A stretch of 49,872 bases of DNA from Terriglobia bacterium. GTDB taxonomy: Bacteria; Acidobacteriota; Terriglobia; Terriglobales; Acidobacteriaceae. The notes below the pieces were generated by a model, which was not told the origin of the DNA, did not search any database, and saw only the letters and a program-made list of their open reading frames with translations. This document shows, one piece after another, positions 18,454 to 27,177 of the stretch. The stretch spans positions 1-49,872 of the forward strand of contig JAIQFF010000020.1 of the NCBI GenBank assembly GCA_020073395.1. Reading direction: 5' to 3'. Made by a program: the position numbers and the translations under genes. Numbering within the stretch: position 1 is the first letter of the stretch; every line of letters starts with the position of its first letter.

Positions 18454-21400
18454 ATGGGATTTGGAATTCGAATGCGACTCAAATCGTCCAAACCGGCGCA
18501 CCCGCTGCTCATCGCGCTGGGCCTCGCACTCTTGAGCCAAAGCCCCGCACACACCGAGACGTCGTCCGACGTCCTCCTGCTGCAATCCCAAGCCGAAGCC
18601 GATCGCAAATCCGCCGGCTGCGTAACTTGCCACACCGCCACCGACAGCACCACCATGCACGGCAGCAGCACCGTGCGCCTGGGATGCGCAGACTGTCATG
18701 GCGGCAATGCCGAAGTCCGTCTGACTGCGGACGCCCCAAAAGATTCTCCGCAATACGATCAGGCGAAACGCGATGCCCATCCTCAATCACGGAACCCAGA
18801 CAATGCCCGCGGCTCCGCCAACCCGACCCGAGCGTACACCCTGTGGCTTAAGGAAGACTGGAACTACATACGCTTCGTTAATCCGGGAGACCTCCGCGTC
18901 GCCGAGAAAACCTGCGGCACCAGCGGTTGCCACACCGCGGAGGTAAGAAAAGTTCAGACCAGCATGATGACCCATGGCGCCATGCTGTGGGGCGCGGCGT
19001 TGTACAACAACGGTGCCTTCCCTCTGAAGACACCCCGCTTCGGTGAGAGCTACGGCCCCGATGGCACGCCGCAACGATTGCTCACTTTTCCGCCACCCAC
19101 GCCTGAACAGATCAGCAAAAAAGGAGTGCTACCGTATCTTGATCCCTTGCAGCGCTGGGAGATTTCGCAGCCCGGCAATGTTTTACGCGTCTTCGAACGA
19201 GGCAGCAGGAAGAAGCCGGAGATAGGGAATCCAGGCCTCGAAGAAGAGCCGGGCAAGCCGGAGATCAAACTAAGCGAGCGTGGCTTCGGCACCGAACTGC
19301 GCACCGATCCGGTCTTTCTGGGATTGCAAAAGACCCGCCTGCTCGATCCGCTGCTGTCGTTCCCCGGCACCAACGACCAGGCTGGCGACTACCGGGCCAG
19401 CGGTTGCAGCGCCTGCCACGTGGTGTACGCCAACGACCGTTCGCCAGAACACTCCGGCGCCTACGCGGCGGCCGGAAATATGGGGCAGACCGCAACCGCC
19501 GATCCCACTATTCCGCGAAATCAATCCGGACATCCCATTCACCACCAGTTCACCCGCTCGATTCCGTCCAGCCAGTGCATGGTCTGCCACATGCACCCGG
19601 GGACAAACATGGTTGCGACTTACTTCGGCTATACCTGGTGGGACAACGAAATGGATGGCGAGCACATGTGGCCCGCCCAGCAACGCTATCCCAGCGCGGC
19701 CGAGCAGAACCTAATTCAGACTCGCAATCCCGAGCGCTCCGCCATCCACGGCCTCTGGTCGGACCCGGACTTCCTGGAGAAAACCGGCACGCCTGAGTTT
19801 AACCGGCAGCTGCAACACACCCAGTTCGCCGACTTCCACAGCCATGGCTGGATTTTCCGCGCTGTCTTCAAGCACGATCGCAACGGCAACCTGCTCGACA
19901 AAGACGACAAGACGGTTCCATTTGAAGATCCCGAGAAGTTCGGAAAGGCTGTGCATCTCAAAGACATCCATCTGGAAAAGGGAATGCACTGCATCGACTG
20001 CCATTTCGAGCAAGACAGCCACGGCAACGGCAAACTCTACGGAGAAACCCGCAACGCGATTGAAATTGATTGCGTCGATTGCCACGGTACGATTCAGCAA
20101 CGTGCGACCCTGGTGACGTCCGGCATTGCCGTACCAAGAGGCGGCACCAACGTGGCGGGATTGCGAACCCCATGGCAGGAGCGTCGTTTCTACTGGAAAG
20201 AGGGCCGCCTATATCAGCGCTCCATGCTGGAGAAAGACAAAGAGTGGGAAGTGGTTCAGGTGCCGGACACCATCACGCCGGGCGCTAAACATTACAGCGA
20301 GAAATCACGTCTGGCCAAAACTATCCAGCAGGACGGTCAAACCTGGGGAGATGTACCCGCAAGAGAAGAGTCAAAGCTGGCACATCCGAATAGCAAGATG
20401 ACCTGTTACGCCTGCCACTCGTCCTGGGCGCCCACCTGCTACGGCTGCCATCTTTCCATGACCGCGAACCAGCGCATGCCCATGCTACACAACGAGGGCC
20501 TCACCACGCGCAACTGGACTTCCTACAATTTTCAAGTCCTGCGTGATGACATCTACACTCTGGGAATAGACGGCACCGTAACCGGCAACCGGGTTGCGCC
20601 GGTCCGGTCAGCATGCGCCGTGTTGGTGAGTTCGCAGAACAACGACCGTGACTGGCTCTACTATCAGCAGCAGACGATTTCAGCCGAAGGCTTCAGCGGA
20701 CAGGCCTTCAGCACCTTCGTTCCGCACACCGTGCGCGCCAAAGAGACCAAAGGCTGCACCGATTGCCACGTCTCACGCGCTAACGACAACAACGCCTGGA
20801 TGGCTCAACTCCTTCTCCAGGGCACGAACTTCATGAACTTCATGGGTCGCTATGTTTTTGTGGCCAGCGGAAAAGACGGCTACGAGGCCGTGGCCGTCAC
20901 CGAACATGACGAGCCTCCGGCGGTGATTGGCAGCGACTTTCAGAAGATCGCCTATCCAGAGAACTACAAGAAGCACCTGGCGAATCACAACGAGCTCGAA
21001 GAAGCCTACCATCACTCCGGCTCGGAGGTTCTCGACGTGCAGGCTCGGGGAGAATATCTCTACGCCGCCATGGGCAAGGGTGGTTTTCGAATTTTCGATA
21101 TCGCAAACATCGACAACAAGGATATTTCCGAACGCATGGTGACTGCGCCCGTCTCTCCCCTGGGCCAGCGCTTCTACCTGCCCACGAAATATGCGACGGC
21201 GGTGGCGACGCCCACCACTCTGGGAGTAGACCCGCTGCGCACCCATCGCGAAGAAAATGAAGAACAAACCGTCCATCTCATGTACGGCTTCCTCTATGTC
21301 GCCGACAAGTATGAGGGCCTGGTGATCGTTGGGGATCCAAACCTGAAAGCCAAGAGCCCGGGCGTAGCCACGTTGCTCGATGGTAATCCCGCGAACAACT

Positions 21401-22224
21401 TTCTCAAGCGCGCAGCAACCTTCAATCCGGATGGCGTTCTGAACGGCGCGCGCCGCATCACCATCGCCGGGACCTATGCCTACATCCTCTGTGATCGCGG
21501 TCTGGAAGTGGTTGACCTTGATCATCCGCTGCAGCCCAGGATCGCGGCGGAAGTCGGCGCGCCCTTTCTAATTCAACCGCGCGGCCTCGCCATACAGTTC
21601 CGCTACGCGTTTGTGGTTGACCGCCAGGGACTGAAAGTATTGGACGTCACCAATCTCGCCCAGCCCAAGCCTGTGTCCGGCGGAGTGGTTCCCCTGGAAG
21701 AAGCGCGAAACATTTATGTGGCCCGCACCTACGCCTATGTCGCTGCTGGAAAACAGGGCATGGCAATCGTGAATGTCGAACGCCCCGAACAGCCACGCCT
21801 GGATGAAATCTTCAACGCCGGAGGCTCCCTCAACGACACCAACGACGTGAAGCTTGGCATGGTGAGTTCAAGCCTGTTCGCTTACGTCGCCGACGGAGCC
21901 GATGGGTTGAAAGTCGTGCAGCTGTTCTCGCCCGTCGATAACCCGGCGTTCAGCGGATTCAGTCCGCGTCCCTCACCCAAGCTGATTGCCAGCTATCGCA
22001 CTCGCGGTCCGGCGTTGGCTATCTCCAAGGGAATTGATCGCGACCGCGCTGTGGATGAGAGTGGCAACCAGCTCGCGGTGTTTGGACGGCGAGGTGCGCG
22101 TCCCTTCAACCGTCAGGAGATGGAACGCATGTATATCAAAGAGGACAAGGTGTTTACCGTAACTGACAATCCCCCGGCGCCCATCGGCCAGCAACCGGAG
22201 CAGCCCTCGATTGGCACCAGATAG
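18454..22224 (+). CDS. Ten-haem cytochrome c with C-terminal LVIVD beta-propeller
   Basis: A 1256-residue secreted protein. Signal peptide: [20 protein letters not shown] (about 15-35). Nine CxxCH motifs start near residues 56, 78, 318, 375, 513, 540, 651, 662 and 768, and one CxxxxCH (CGTSGCH) near 154, giving up to ten c-type haems. From about 855 to 1165 six LVIVD-type repeats follow (for example [50 protein letters not shown]), which should close a beta-propeller. Fusion of a multihaem domain to an LVIVD propeller suggests a cell-surface or periplasmic redox enzyme or docking platform; no reaction can be assigned. ATG 18454 has AGAGGG upstream; ATG 18472 is an alternative. It follows the outer-membrane barrel and precedes a broken DUF4440 gene. 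Confidence 0.9.
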   Translation: MGFGIRMRLKSSKPAHPLLIALGLALLSQSPAHTETSSDVLLLQSQAEADRKSAGCVTCHTATDSTTMHGSSTVRLGCADCHGGNAEVRLTADAPKDSPQYDQAKRDAHPQSRNPDNARGSANPTRAYTLWLKEDWNYIRFVNPGDLRVAEKTCGTSGCHTAEVRKVQTSMMTHGAMLWGAALYNNGAFPLKTPRFGESYGPDGTPQRLLTFPPPTPEQISKKGVLPYLDPLQRWEISQPGNVLRVFERGSRKKPEIGNPGLEEEPGKPEIKLSERGFGTELRTDPVFLGLQKTRLLDPLLSFPGTNDQAGDYRASGCSACHVVYANDRSPEHSGAYAAAGNMGQTATADPTIPRNQSGHPIHHQFTRSIPSSQCMVCHMHPGTNMVATYFGYTWWDNEMDGEHMWPAQQRYPSAAEQNLIQTRNPERSAIHGLWSDPDFLEKTGTPEFNRQLQHTQFADFHSHGWIFRAVFKHDRNGNLLDKDDKTVPFEDPEKFGKAVHLKDIHLEKGMHCIDCHFEQDSHGNGKLYGETRNAIEIDCVDCHGTIQQRATLVTSGIAVPRGGTNVAGLRTPWQERRFYWKEGRLYQRSMLEKDKEWEVVQVPDTITPGAKHYSEKSRLAKTIQQDGQTWGDVPAREESKLAHPNSKMTCYACHSSWAPTCYGCHLSMTANQRMPMLHNEGLTTRNWTSYNFQVLRDDIYTLGIDGTVTGNRVAPVRSACAVLVSSQNNDRDWLYYQQQTISAEGFSGQAFSTFVPHTVRAKETKGCTDCHVSRANDNNAWMAQLLLQGTNFMNFMGRYVFVASGKDGYEAVAVTEHDEPPAVIGSDFQKIAYPENYKKHLANHNELEEAYHHSGSEVLDVQARGEYLYAAMGKGGFRIFDIANIDNKDISERMVTAPVSPLGQRFYLPTKYATAVATPTTLGVDPLRTHREENEEQTVHLMYGFLYVADKYEGLVIVGDPNLKAKSPGVATLLDGNPANNFLKRAATFNPDGVLNGARRITIAGTYAYILCDRGLEVVDLDHPLQPRIAAEVGAPFLIQPRGLAIQFRYAFVVDRQGLKVLDVTNLAQPKPVSGGVVPLEEARNIYVARTYAYVAAGKQGMAIVNVERPEQPRLDEIFNAGGSLNDTNDVKLGMVSSSLFAYVADGADGLKVVQLFSPVDNPAFSGFSPRPSPKLIASYRTRGPALAISKGIDRDRAVDESGNQLAVFGRRGARPFNRQEMERMYIKEDKVFTVTDNPPAPIGQQPEQPSIGTR

Positions 22225-22246
22225 CTGCGCGCACAGGACCAAACTT

Positions 22247-22627
22247 ATGTCTGAGGCATCGGACAGCATCGCTCAGCAACTACGAAAGCTTGAAGAGGAT
22301 CTGCTCCAACCCAGCATGCGGCGAAGTCTCGACACGGTGGCGTCTTTGCTGACCGATGACTTCTGCGAGTTTGGAAGCTCGGGACGGATTTTCAGGAAAG
22401 AAGAGATCATCGCAGCTCTGCGGACGGAACCACCGCGCTAGATCTCGATTGCTGATTTCTCTGTCAGGAATCTGACCCCAGAGACTGCACTGGTGACCTA
22501 TCGCGCGATTCGTCGGGGCGAAACAAATCAGGGGGCGCGTACATCTCTGCGAAGCTCCATGTGGGTGTTCAGCGACGGTCGCTGGCAGATGCTCTTCCAC
22601 CAGGGTACGAACATCACCGGATCATGA
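22247..22627 (+). pseudogene. DUF4440 / NTF2-like protein interrupted by an in-frame amber codon
   Basis: ATG 22247 opens 64 codons (QQLRKLEEDLLQPSMRRS, LLTDDFCEFGSSGRIFRKEE) ending in TAG at 22439-22441. The same frame continues without a gap (ISIADFSVRNLTPETALVTY, then SLRSSMWVFSDGRWQMLFHQ) to TGA at 22627. Both halves fit one DUF4440 fold of about 126 residues, with the conserved DGRW turn in the second half. The only lesion is one nonsense codon, so this is either a very recent pseudogene, a sequencing error or stop-codon read-through. Cytoplasmic; 22 bases after the ten-haem cytochrome. Confidence 0.8.
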
Positions 22628-22668
22628 GTTCGCCTTGCGAGAGACGCTAAATTCGGGAAGAGCCATGG

Positions 22669-24069
22669 TCATCGAGTGTCCAGCCGAGCCACGCCTCGCA
22701 ACTCCGGTATCGTAAATCGCCCCTTCGTTCGCTTGGCTTTTGTCCAGTCATGATATTGATGGCACTCAAAGCAGCGGCCCTCAGCAGCTTCTTTGGGTCT
22801 GTCCTCGCGATGGCACTGCTGACAAGTGTGAATGCCGGGCAACAGTACGTCGGAAGTCTCGCGGCTATTGGGTGTGTTCGCATGGCACGCACTGCACGTC
22901 ATCATGCGATGTGGGTGATGATCAAACTGGGCATGGGGCAGCCAGCGAGCCGTAAGATTGGATTTTGCCACCTCGGGGAGCACACCGCCGCCCGGATTTA
23001 ACGTGTGACACTGCTTACAGGTCTTGCTCCACAACAACCATTCAGCATCCTCGGTGCGGAACTGCACCCATTCTGAAGGGTTACGTGCAACCCGCGGCAG
23101 GCGAACCCGCTCCGGAATCTGGCGATCGGGCAAATTGACTTCATGCACAGCCAGGGGATGGGCCGCGATGTATTCGCCGAATCTCTTCAGCAGGAATGCG
23201 TGCACCACCCCCGGCTTTTCATGGGGTACCTGCTCATTGCCAAAACGTTTGTCGAATTGCAGGGTATGACACGCCGCGCAATGTTGAGCGAACGCGATCG
23301 GCGCCATGTAGCGCTGTCGTACCGGGAAGGGCACGGCTTCAGCCGTGCCGCCAGTCGCTCCGGAAGATACGGGTAGCCCTTGGCGTACGCTTTCTTCGAC
23401 CTGGGACTGATCAAAGGTCGCAGCGTACGGCCATCCATCATTGCCCTTCGCCGTGCGGTGACAGTCGTCGCAACTCATCTCTACACGAATGTTGTTTGGT
23501 CCCATGAGATGAGGTTGCAGGTGGACATAATGATTGAACTTCACCTTTCCAGGATCCGTTTTACCTGTGCGAAGAAGAGCGAACTCAGGATGGCTCGCAG
23601 CAAACTTGGTAATTGAACCAACATAGTGCGGTTGTCCATCGCGGGTCCGCAGATCGGCATGGCACTGGGAACAACTGGAGTCGGACGTCGCCGAGAGTGA
23701 CCGCTCTCCCTTGTGTTCCAGATGGCACGAACTGCACGCGGGCGTGAAGGTCTGATTGGCATGGTGGGCAGGTGCGTCATGGCATGCCAGGCACGCCTGG
23801 TCGTTTACCTGCGCGCTGAAGCTGGCAGCACGGGCAAGATGGCAAAGGCTACACTGTTGTGTGAACACCGCGTGGGACGCGGCCAGCGGCCCGCTCGAAT
23901 AAACTTTCTGTCCGCCCTGCGCCCGCTGCGTGATCAACCAGCCCAGGGCGATGACCGGCACTGCGACTGACAGCCAGAACCGCCAGCGCCGAAAGGTGTG
24001 CGGCCGCGTGAAATATTGCAGGTCAATGCGCTTGGCGAGTTTCTTGGTTGTTCGTGACCGTCGCAGCAT
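22669..24069 (-). CDS. Membrane-anchored decahaem cytochrome c
   Basis: A 466-residue protein with a basic N-terminus, one uncleaved membrane helix (about 31-48, WLSVAVPVIALGWLI) and a periplasmic domain with ten CxxCH motifs (CSLCH 73, CLACH 93, CSSCH 112, CSQCH 133, then CDDCH, CAACH, CKQCH, CSACH, CQQCH, CFECH). The first four are spaced like a small tetrahaem module. It ends the four-gene minus-strand operon, starting 9 bases after the cytochrome-b-like gene, so it most likely receives electrons from that membrane partner. A 20-base palindrome (23330-23349) inside the gene encodes part of the linker around residues 241-247, between the fifth and sixth haems. Confidence 0.93.
   Translation of the reverse strand: MLRRSRTTKKLAKRIDLQYFTRPHTFRRWRFWLSVAVPVIALGWLITQRAQGGQKVYSSGPLAASHAVFTQQCSLCHLARAASFSAQVNDQACLACHDAPAHHANQTFTPACSSCHLEHKGERSLSATSDSSCSQCHADLRTRDGQPHYVGSITKFAASHPEFALLRTGKTDPGKVKFNHYVHLQPHLMGPNNIRVEMSCDDCHRTAKGNDGWPYAATFDQSQVEESVRQGLPVSSGATGGTAEAVPFPVRQRYMAPIAFAQHCAACHTLQFDKRFGNEQVPHEKPGVVHAFLLKRFGEYIAAHPLAVHEVNLPDRQIPERVRLPRVARNPSEWVQFRTEDAEWLLWSKTCKQCHTLNPGGGVLPEVAKSNLTARWLPHAQFDHHPHRMMTCSACHANTPNSRETSDVLLPGIHTCQQCHREDRPKEAAEGRCFECHQYHDWTKAKRTKGRFTIPELRGVARLDTR
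23330..23349. repeat. REP-like palindrome, family B, inside the decahaem cytochrome gene
   Basis: Perfect 9-base arms GGCACGGCT and AGCCGTGCC around TC. Its left flank GGGAAG matches the intergenic copy at 47893-47912. It lies in frame in coding sequence and specifies a low-complexity loop. Confidence 0.65.
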
Positions 24070-24078
24070 CGCCTAGTC

Positions 24079-24999
24079 TCAGAACTTCAGGGCCATCACC
24101 GCATGGACCGCTCCCAGAAGCAGCAGCGCGTAGGACAGGGGAATGTGCACCAGCAACCAGCCATGCAGAAGTTTATGCAGCTTGTCCTGCTGATCCAGTT
24201 GGCGCTTTTCCTCGCAGATGTTTTCCAGATCGTCCACGCTCGAATGCAGATTCTGAGGCAGCAGCACGCGCAGTTGTTGGAACATGGTCCGCGCCTGGGA
24301 GGAGTCGCTCAGACTCATTCCACCCGCCCCGGCCCGGCTCAAGTAGGGTTCCATTTCGCTGCTCAAGAAATGCTGAAGTTGTGTGCTCACCTCTTCGTCC
24401 GCCTGCAGTCCGGAGGCTACCGTGAGGCCACCCATGGTCCCCGCGCTCGCGGACGCAGCCCGCTGCAGTTCGCTGGCGTGTGAGACCTCTCCTTCCAGCG
24501 CGGAGCAGGCTTCCTCCACCAGGCGCACTGCTTCTTCCGCCAACTGGCCGCGCACGCGGTCAATCTGTTCGTAAATTGTCTCCATAGGAAGCTGCGCGGT
24601 GTGGATGCGCGGAATGAAGTGTTGCAGCGCGGCCCCCAGAATTCCGCTGGCAAACACAAAAATAAACAGCCACATCAGGATGCGAGTGAGCGGCCCGCCG
24701 AAGTGAAAACCTCCATGAAACAGAATCAGAGGAAAGCTGAGAAATCCCAGCCACAGATGGCCGCGCATCCAGGACTGCGCCCGTCCCACACGCCAGATGG
24801 GAAACTTCTTGCGCAGCCCCAGCAGTCCGGCAAACAGCATGAAGCTGAATCCAACGATGCCGTAAGTCAAGCCCAATGCGCTGCCGCCCCGCGGGCCCTG
24901 CGCAGAACGCAAGTTGTAAAGCACATACACCGCAGTCGCCGCTGCCAGCCCAATCACGCTTCCGACGAACCATCTGCGGTGAGTGTGGTCAATCCGCAC
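24079..24999 (-). CDS. Cytochrome-b-like integral membrane protein with a long helical insert
   Basis: A 306-residue protein. Hydrophobic helices lie at about 12-30, 44-61, 83-97, 107-125 and 280-302. Histidines positioned in or beside helices (H81, H95, H99, H127, H279, H285, H299) are suited to ligate one or two b haems, as in formate-dehydrogenase gamma or succinate-dehydrogenase-type anchors. Between the last two helices sits a charged helical insert of about 140 residues (about 135-275, EQIDRVRGQLAEEAVRLVEE), unusual for such anchors and perhaps a docking arm. GTG 24999 begins 6 bases after the Fe-S gene. Role inferred: electron transfer from the Fe-S protein across or into the inner membrane, to the quinone pool or to the decahaem cytochrome. 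Haem content is not proven. Confidence 0.75.
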   Translation of the reverse strand: MRIDHTHRRWFVGSVIGLAAATAVYVLYNLRSAQGPRGGSALGLTYGIVGFSFMLFAGLLGLRKKFPIWRVGRAQSWMRGHLWLGFLSFPLILFHGGFHFGGPLTRILMWLFIFVFASGILGAALQHFIPRIHTAQLPMETIYEQIDRVRGQLAEEAVRLVEEACSALEGEVSHASELQRAASASAGTMGGLTVASGLQADEEVSTQLQHFLSSEMEPYLSRAGAGGMSLSDSSQARTMFQQLRVLLPQNLHSSVDDLENICEEKRQLDQQDKLHKLLHGWLLVHIPLSYALLLLGAVHAVMALKF

Positions 25000-25005
25000 G
25001 CGGCT

Positions 25006-27177
25006 TCAGCTCCTCGCCTTCGTCGCTGCGCTTTGCGGTTGAATAATGTTTGCGAAAAACTCCGGCGGATTCACCCGGTGCGCGGCATCGTGCGGACAGG
25101 CGTATACGCAACTGGGCTCGGCATGGTCGTGGCACAAATCGCAGGACGTGGCCTTCACCTTCACGCTGGCGATCCGCCGTCCGGGGTGTGCCGGGTCGTC
25201 CACTTCCACTGGGAAGGGATGCAGATTGATGTTGCCGTAGGGGCAGTTGTTGGCGCAAAGGCCGCACCCGATGCACCAGTCCTCAATAATGACTTCCAGC
25301 GTATTTCGCCTTCGGATCGAACCTACGGGGCAGCCGACCATGCACAGCGGGTCGCGGCACTGCCGGCACGAAGTCGCCACTAGATACTTGTCGAAACGCA
25401 ATCCTTCGCGGACCAGGCGACTTACCCCATCGTGAGCGTCAGCGCAGGCGCGCACGCACTGGTCGCAGCGGGTGCAGCGGTCCAGATCGAGCACCAGAAG
25501 ACTCTGCGCCTCCATCAGTCCCTGGGCAAGAAACTGGTCCACGGGGACATTCTCAGTTCGGATGGTGCGACGCCGATTTTCCTCTAGCCGCTCGTGCGCC
25601 GTGGCCTCCAGGCTGTGCCGGACGTCGGGAAACTTGTCGAGCATCAGCTGAAAATCTTCGGCGGAGATGCGCACCACCTCCACATGGTCGAGCGCGGTGC
25701 AGGTGGCGGTGCGCGGGCTGCCAGTGAGTAATGCAATTTCGCCGAAGTAGCCCCCCCGCGCCAGGTAGGCCAGGACCAGCTCGCCTCCGAGTTTTTCTTC
25801 CGAAACTTTCACAAAGCCGATGCGGATCAGGTAGAAGCTATCAGCGGCATCGCCCTGGCGGCAGATCACCTGTCCCGGGCTGAAGCGCATCAATTCCACC
25901 CGGTCGCGCAAGTGATCGACGAAGTCTTTGGTCAGCGGCGCGAAGATGGGAACACTTCGCAAGTGCGAATCCAGCGCGCGAGCACGATAGTTGCACTCCA
26001 GTTGTGCACGGAACGTCTTGTTGCGTTGCAGGATGTCGAGCACGTTGCGTAGCATTTCCAGCATCACGCAATCGGTCTTGGCCCGCACCGTGGCTGAGCG
26101 CGGGTAGTAGCTCATGCAGGTCATCTCGCCGAACAGGTCGCCCGGACCCAGTCCGGCGATGGGATTGTCGTAAGGCAAATCCACCGAGGCATCAATCGGA
26201 ATGAACGGCCGGTAAGATTCTTCGCTGCGGCTGTCCTCCTCGCGAGCCGATAACATGCTCTTCAGCCGGCTAAAGAATCCGCTGCTGCTGCCCTGCGTCT
26301 TGACGTGCGCGATCGGGCTGGAGAGAAAAACTTCCGCTTTGCCCTCCAGAATATAAAAAGCTGTGGAACCGAAGTCGCCTTCGCGGCAGATGATCTCCCC
26401 TGCGCGGAAACGTCTTTTGACGACTGCCTTCTGATTGAGTTCGAGAAATGTGCCGGAGACATTCTCAAAGATCGGCAAATGCAAAAGCTCTGCAGGATCG
26501 AGAACGTCACCTTGCCCCAGTTCCGTTCCCACCACCCGCTTATTGGTGAGCGCTCCGGTCGGGCACGACACCATGCACTCGCCGCAGGAAACGCACGACG
26601 ACCCACCCATCGGCAAGTTGTTGTCGAAGGCGATCCCAGCCTGATATCCCTTACCTCGGCGGGCCAGGACCCAGTTGTGCCGGATATCGTCGCATCCGCG
26701 AATACAGCGGTCGCATAAGATGCACGACTCGTGGTCCACCGCAATCACCGCCGAGGAGTCATCCTTTCCACGCGGCGTGGTGCGCCGGGGGAAGCGGGGT
26801 TCGGAGATCCCCGCAACGGCCGCCAGATGTTCCAGTTCGCAATCGCCCGAGTGCAGTTGCCGGGCGCAGGGTGCGGGATGGTCCGACATCAGCAACTCGA
26901 TCAAGGTGTGTCGCGCACCTTGCACCTGTTCGGTCGCCGTCTTCACTGTCATGCCGGCTTCAGCCTGACGAATGCACGAGGCGGCGTACACGCGCTGTCC
27001 GACATCCACCACACACACCCGGCACACGCCCACTGGGTTTTCATTCTGCTGATGGCAAAGCGTGGGAATCGGTATGCCGTTGACCCGGGCCGCGTCGAAG
27101 ATCGTGGTCCCGGCCGGAACCAAAACTTGCTTGCCATCGATGGTCAGCTGAATTTCGGGCGCGGGCCTGGAACTCAT
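25006..27177 (-). CDS. Fe-S electron-transfer protein with two cyclic-nucleotide-binding domains
   Basis: A 723-residue soluble protein. Residues 8-85 form a [2Fe-2S] ferredoxin (C41, C52, C55, C68). A NuoG-like His-Cys region follows (H100, C104, C113) in which the expected second Cys is Gln107. Two Cx2Cx2Cx3C ferredoxin motifs come next (CILCDRCIRGC, CVSCGECMVSC; about 150-205). Two cNMP-binding domains occupy about 235-400 and 415-545; both keep the phosphate-cassette Gly-Glu and Arg (FGEMTCMSYYPRSATV, FGEIALLTGSPRTATC). Four DmsB-like [4Fe-4S] motifs end the protein (CTRCDQCVRAC, CRQCRDPLCMVGC, CIGCGLCANNC, CDLCHDHAEPSCVYAC). ATG 27177 overlaps the NuoEF stop as ATGA. It should relay electrons from the flavoprotein to the membrane partner, perhaps gated by cAMP. 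Confidence 0.92.
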   Translation of the reverse strand: MSSRPAPEIQLTIDGKQVLVPAGTTIFDAARVNGIPIPTLCHQQNENPVGVCRVCVVDVGQRVYAASCIRQAEAGMTVKTATEQVQGARHTLIELLMSDHPAPCARQLHSGDCELEHLAAVAGISEPRFPRRTTPRGKDDSSAVIAVDHESCILCDRCIRGCDDIRHNWVLARRGKGYQAGIAFDNNLPMGGSSCVSCGECMVSCPTGALTNKRVVGTELGQGDVLDPAELLHLPIFENVSGTFLELNQKAVVKRRFRAGEIICREGDFGSTAFYILEGKAEVFLSSPIAHVKTQGSSSGFFSRLKSMLSAREEDSRSEESYRPFIPIDASVDLPYDNPIAGLGPGDLFGEMTCMSYYPRSATVRAKTDCVMLEMLRNVLDILQRNKTFRAQLECNYRARALDSHLRSVPIFAPLTKDFVDHLRDRVELMRFSPGQVICRQGDAADSFYLIRIGFVKVSEEKLGGELVLAYLARGGYFGEIALLTGSPRTATCTALDHVEVVRISAEDFQLMLDKFPDVRHSLEATAHERLEENRRRTIRTENVPVDQFLAQGLMEAQSLLVLDLDRCTRCDQCVRACADAHDGVSRLVREGLRFDKYLVATSCRQCRDPLCMVGCPVGSIRRRNTLEVIIEDWCIGCGLCANNCPYGNINLHPFPVEVDDPAHPGRRIASVKVKATSCDLCHDHAEPSCVYACPHDAAHRVNPPEFFANIIQPQSAATKARS

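Noticed and set aside
22439..22441. Pyrrolysine or other recoding at the TAG
   Set aside because: One codon in one accessory gene is weak evidence; no pyl gene is seen and mutation or error is simpler.
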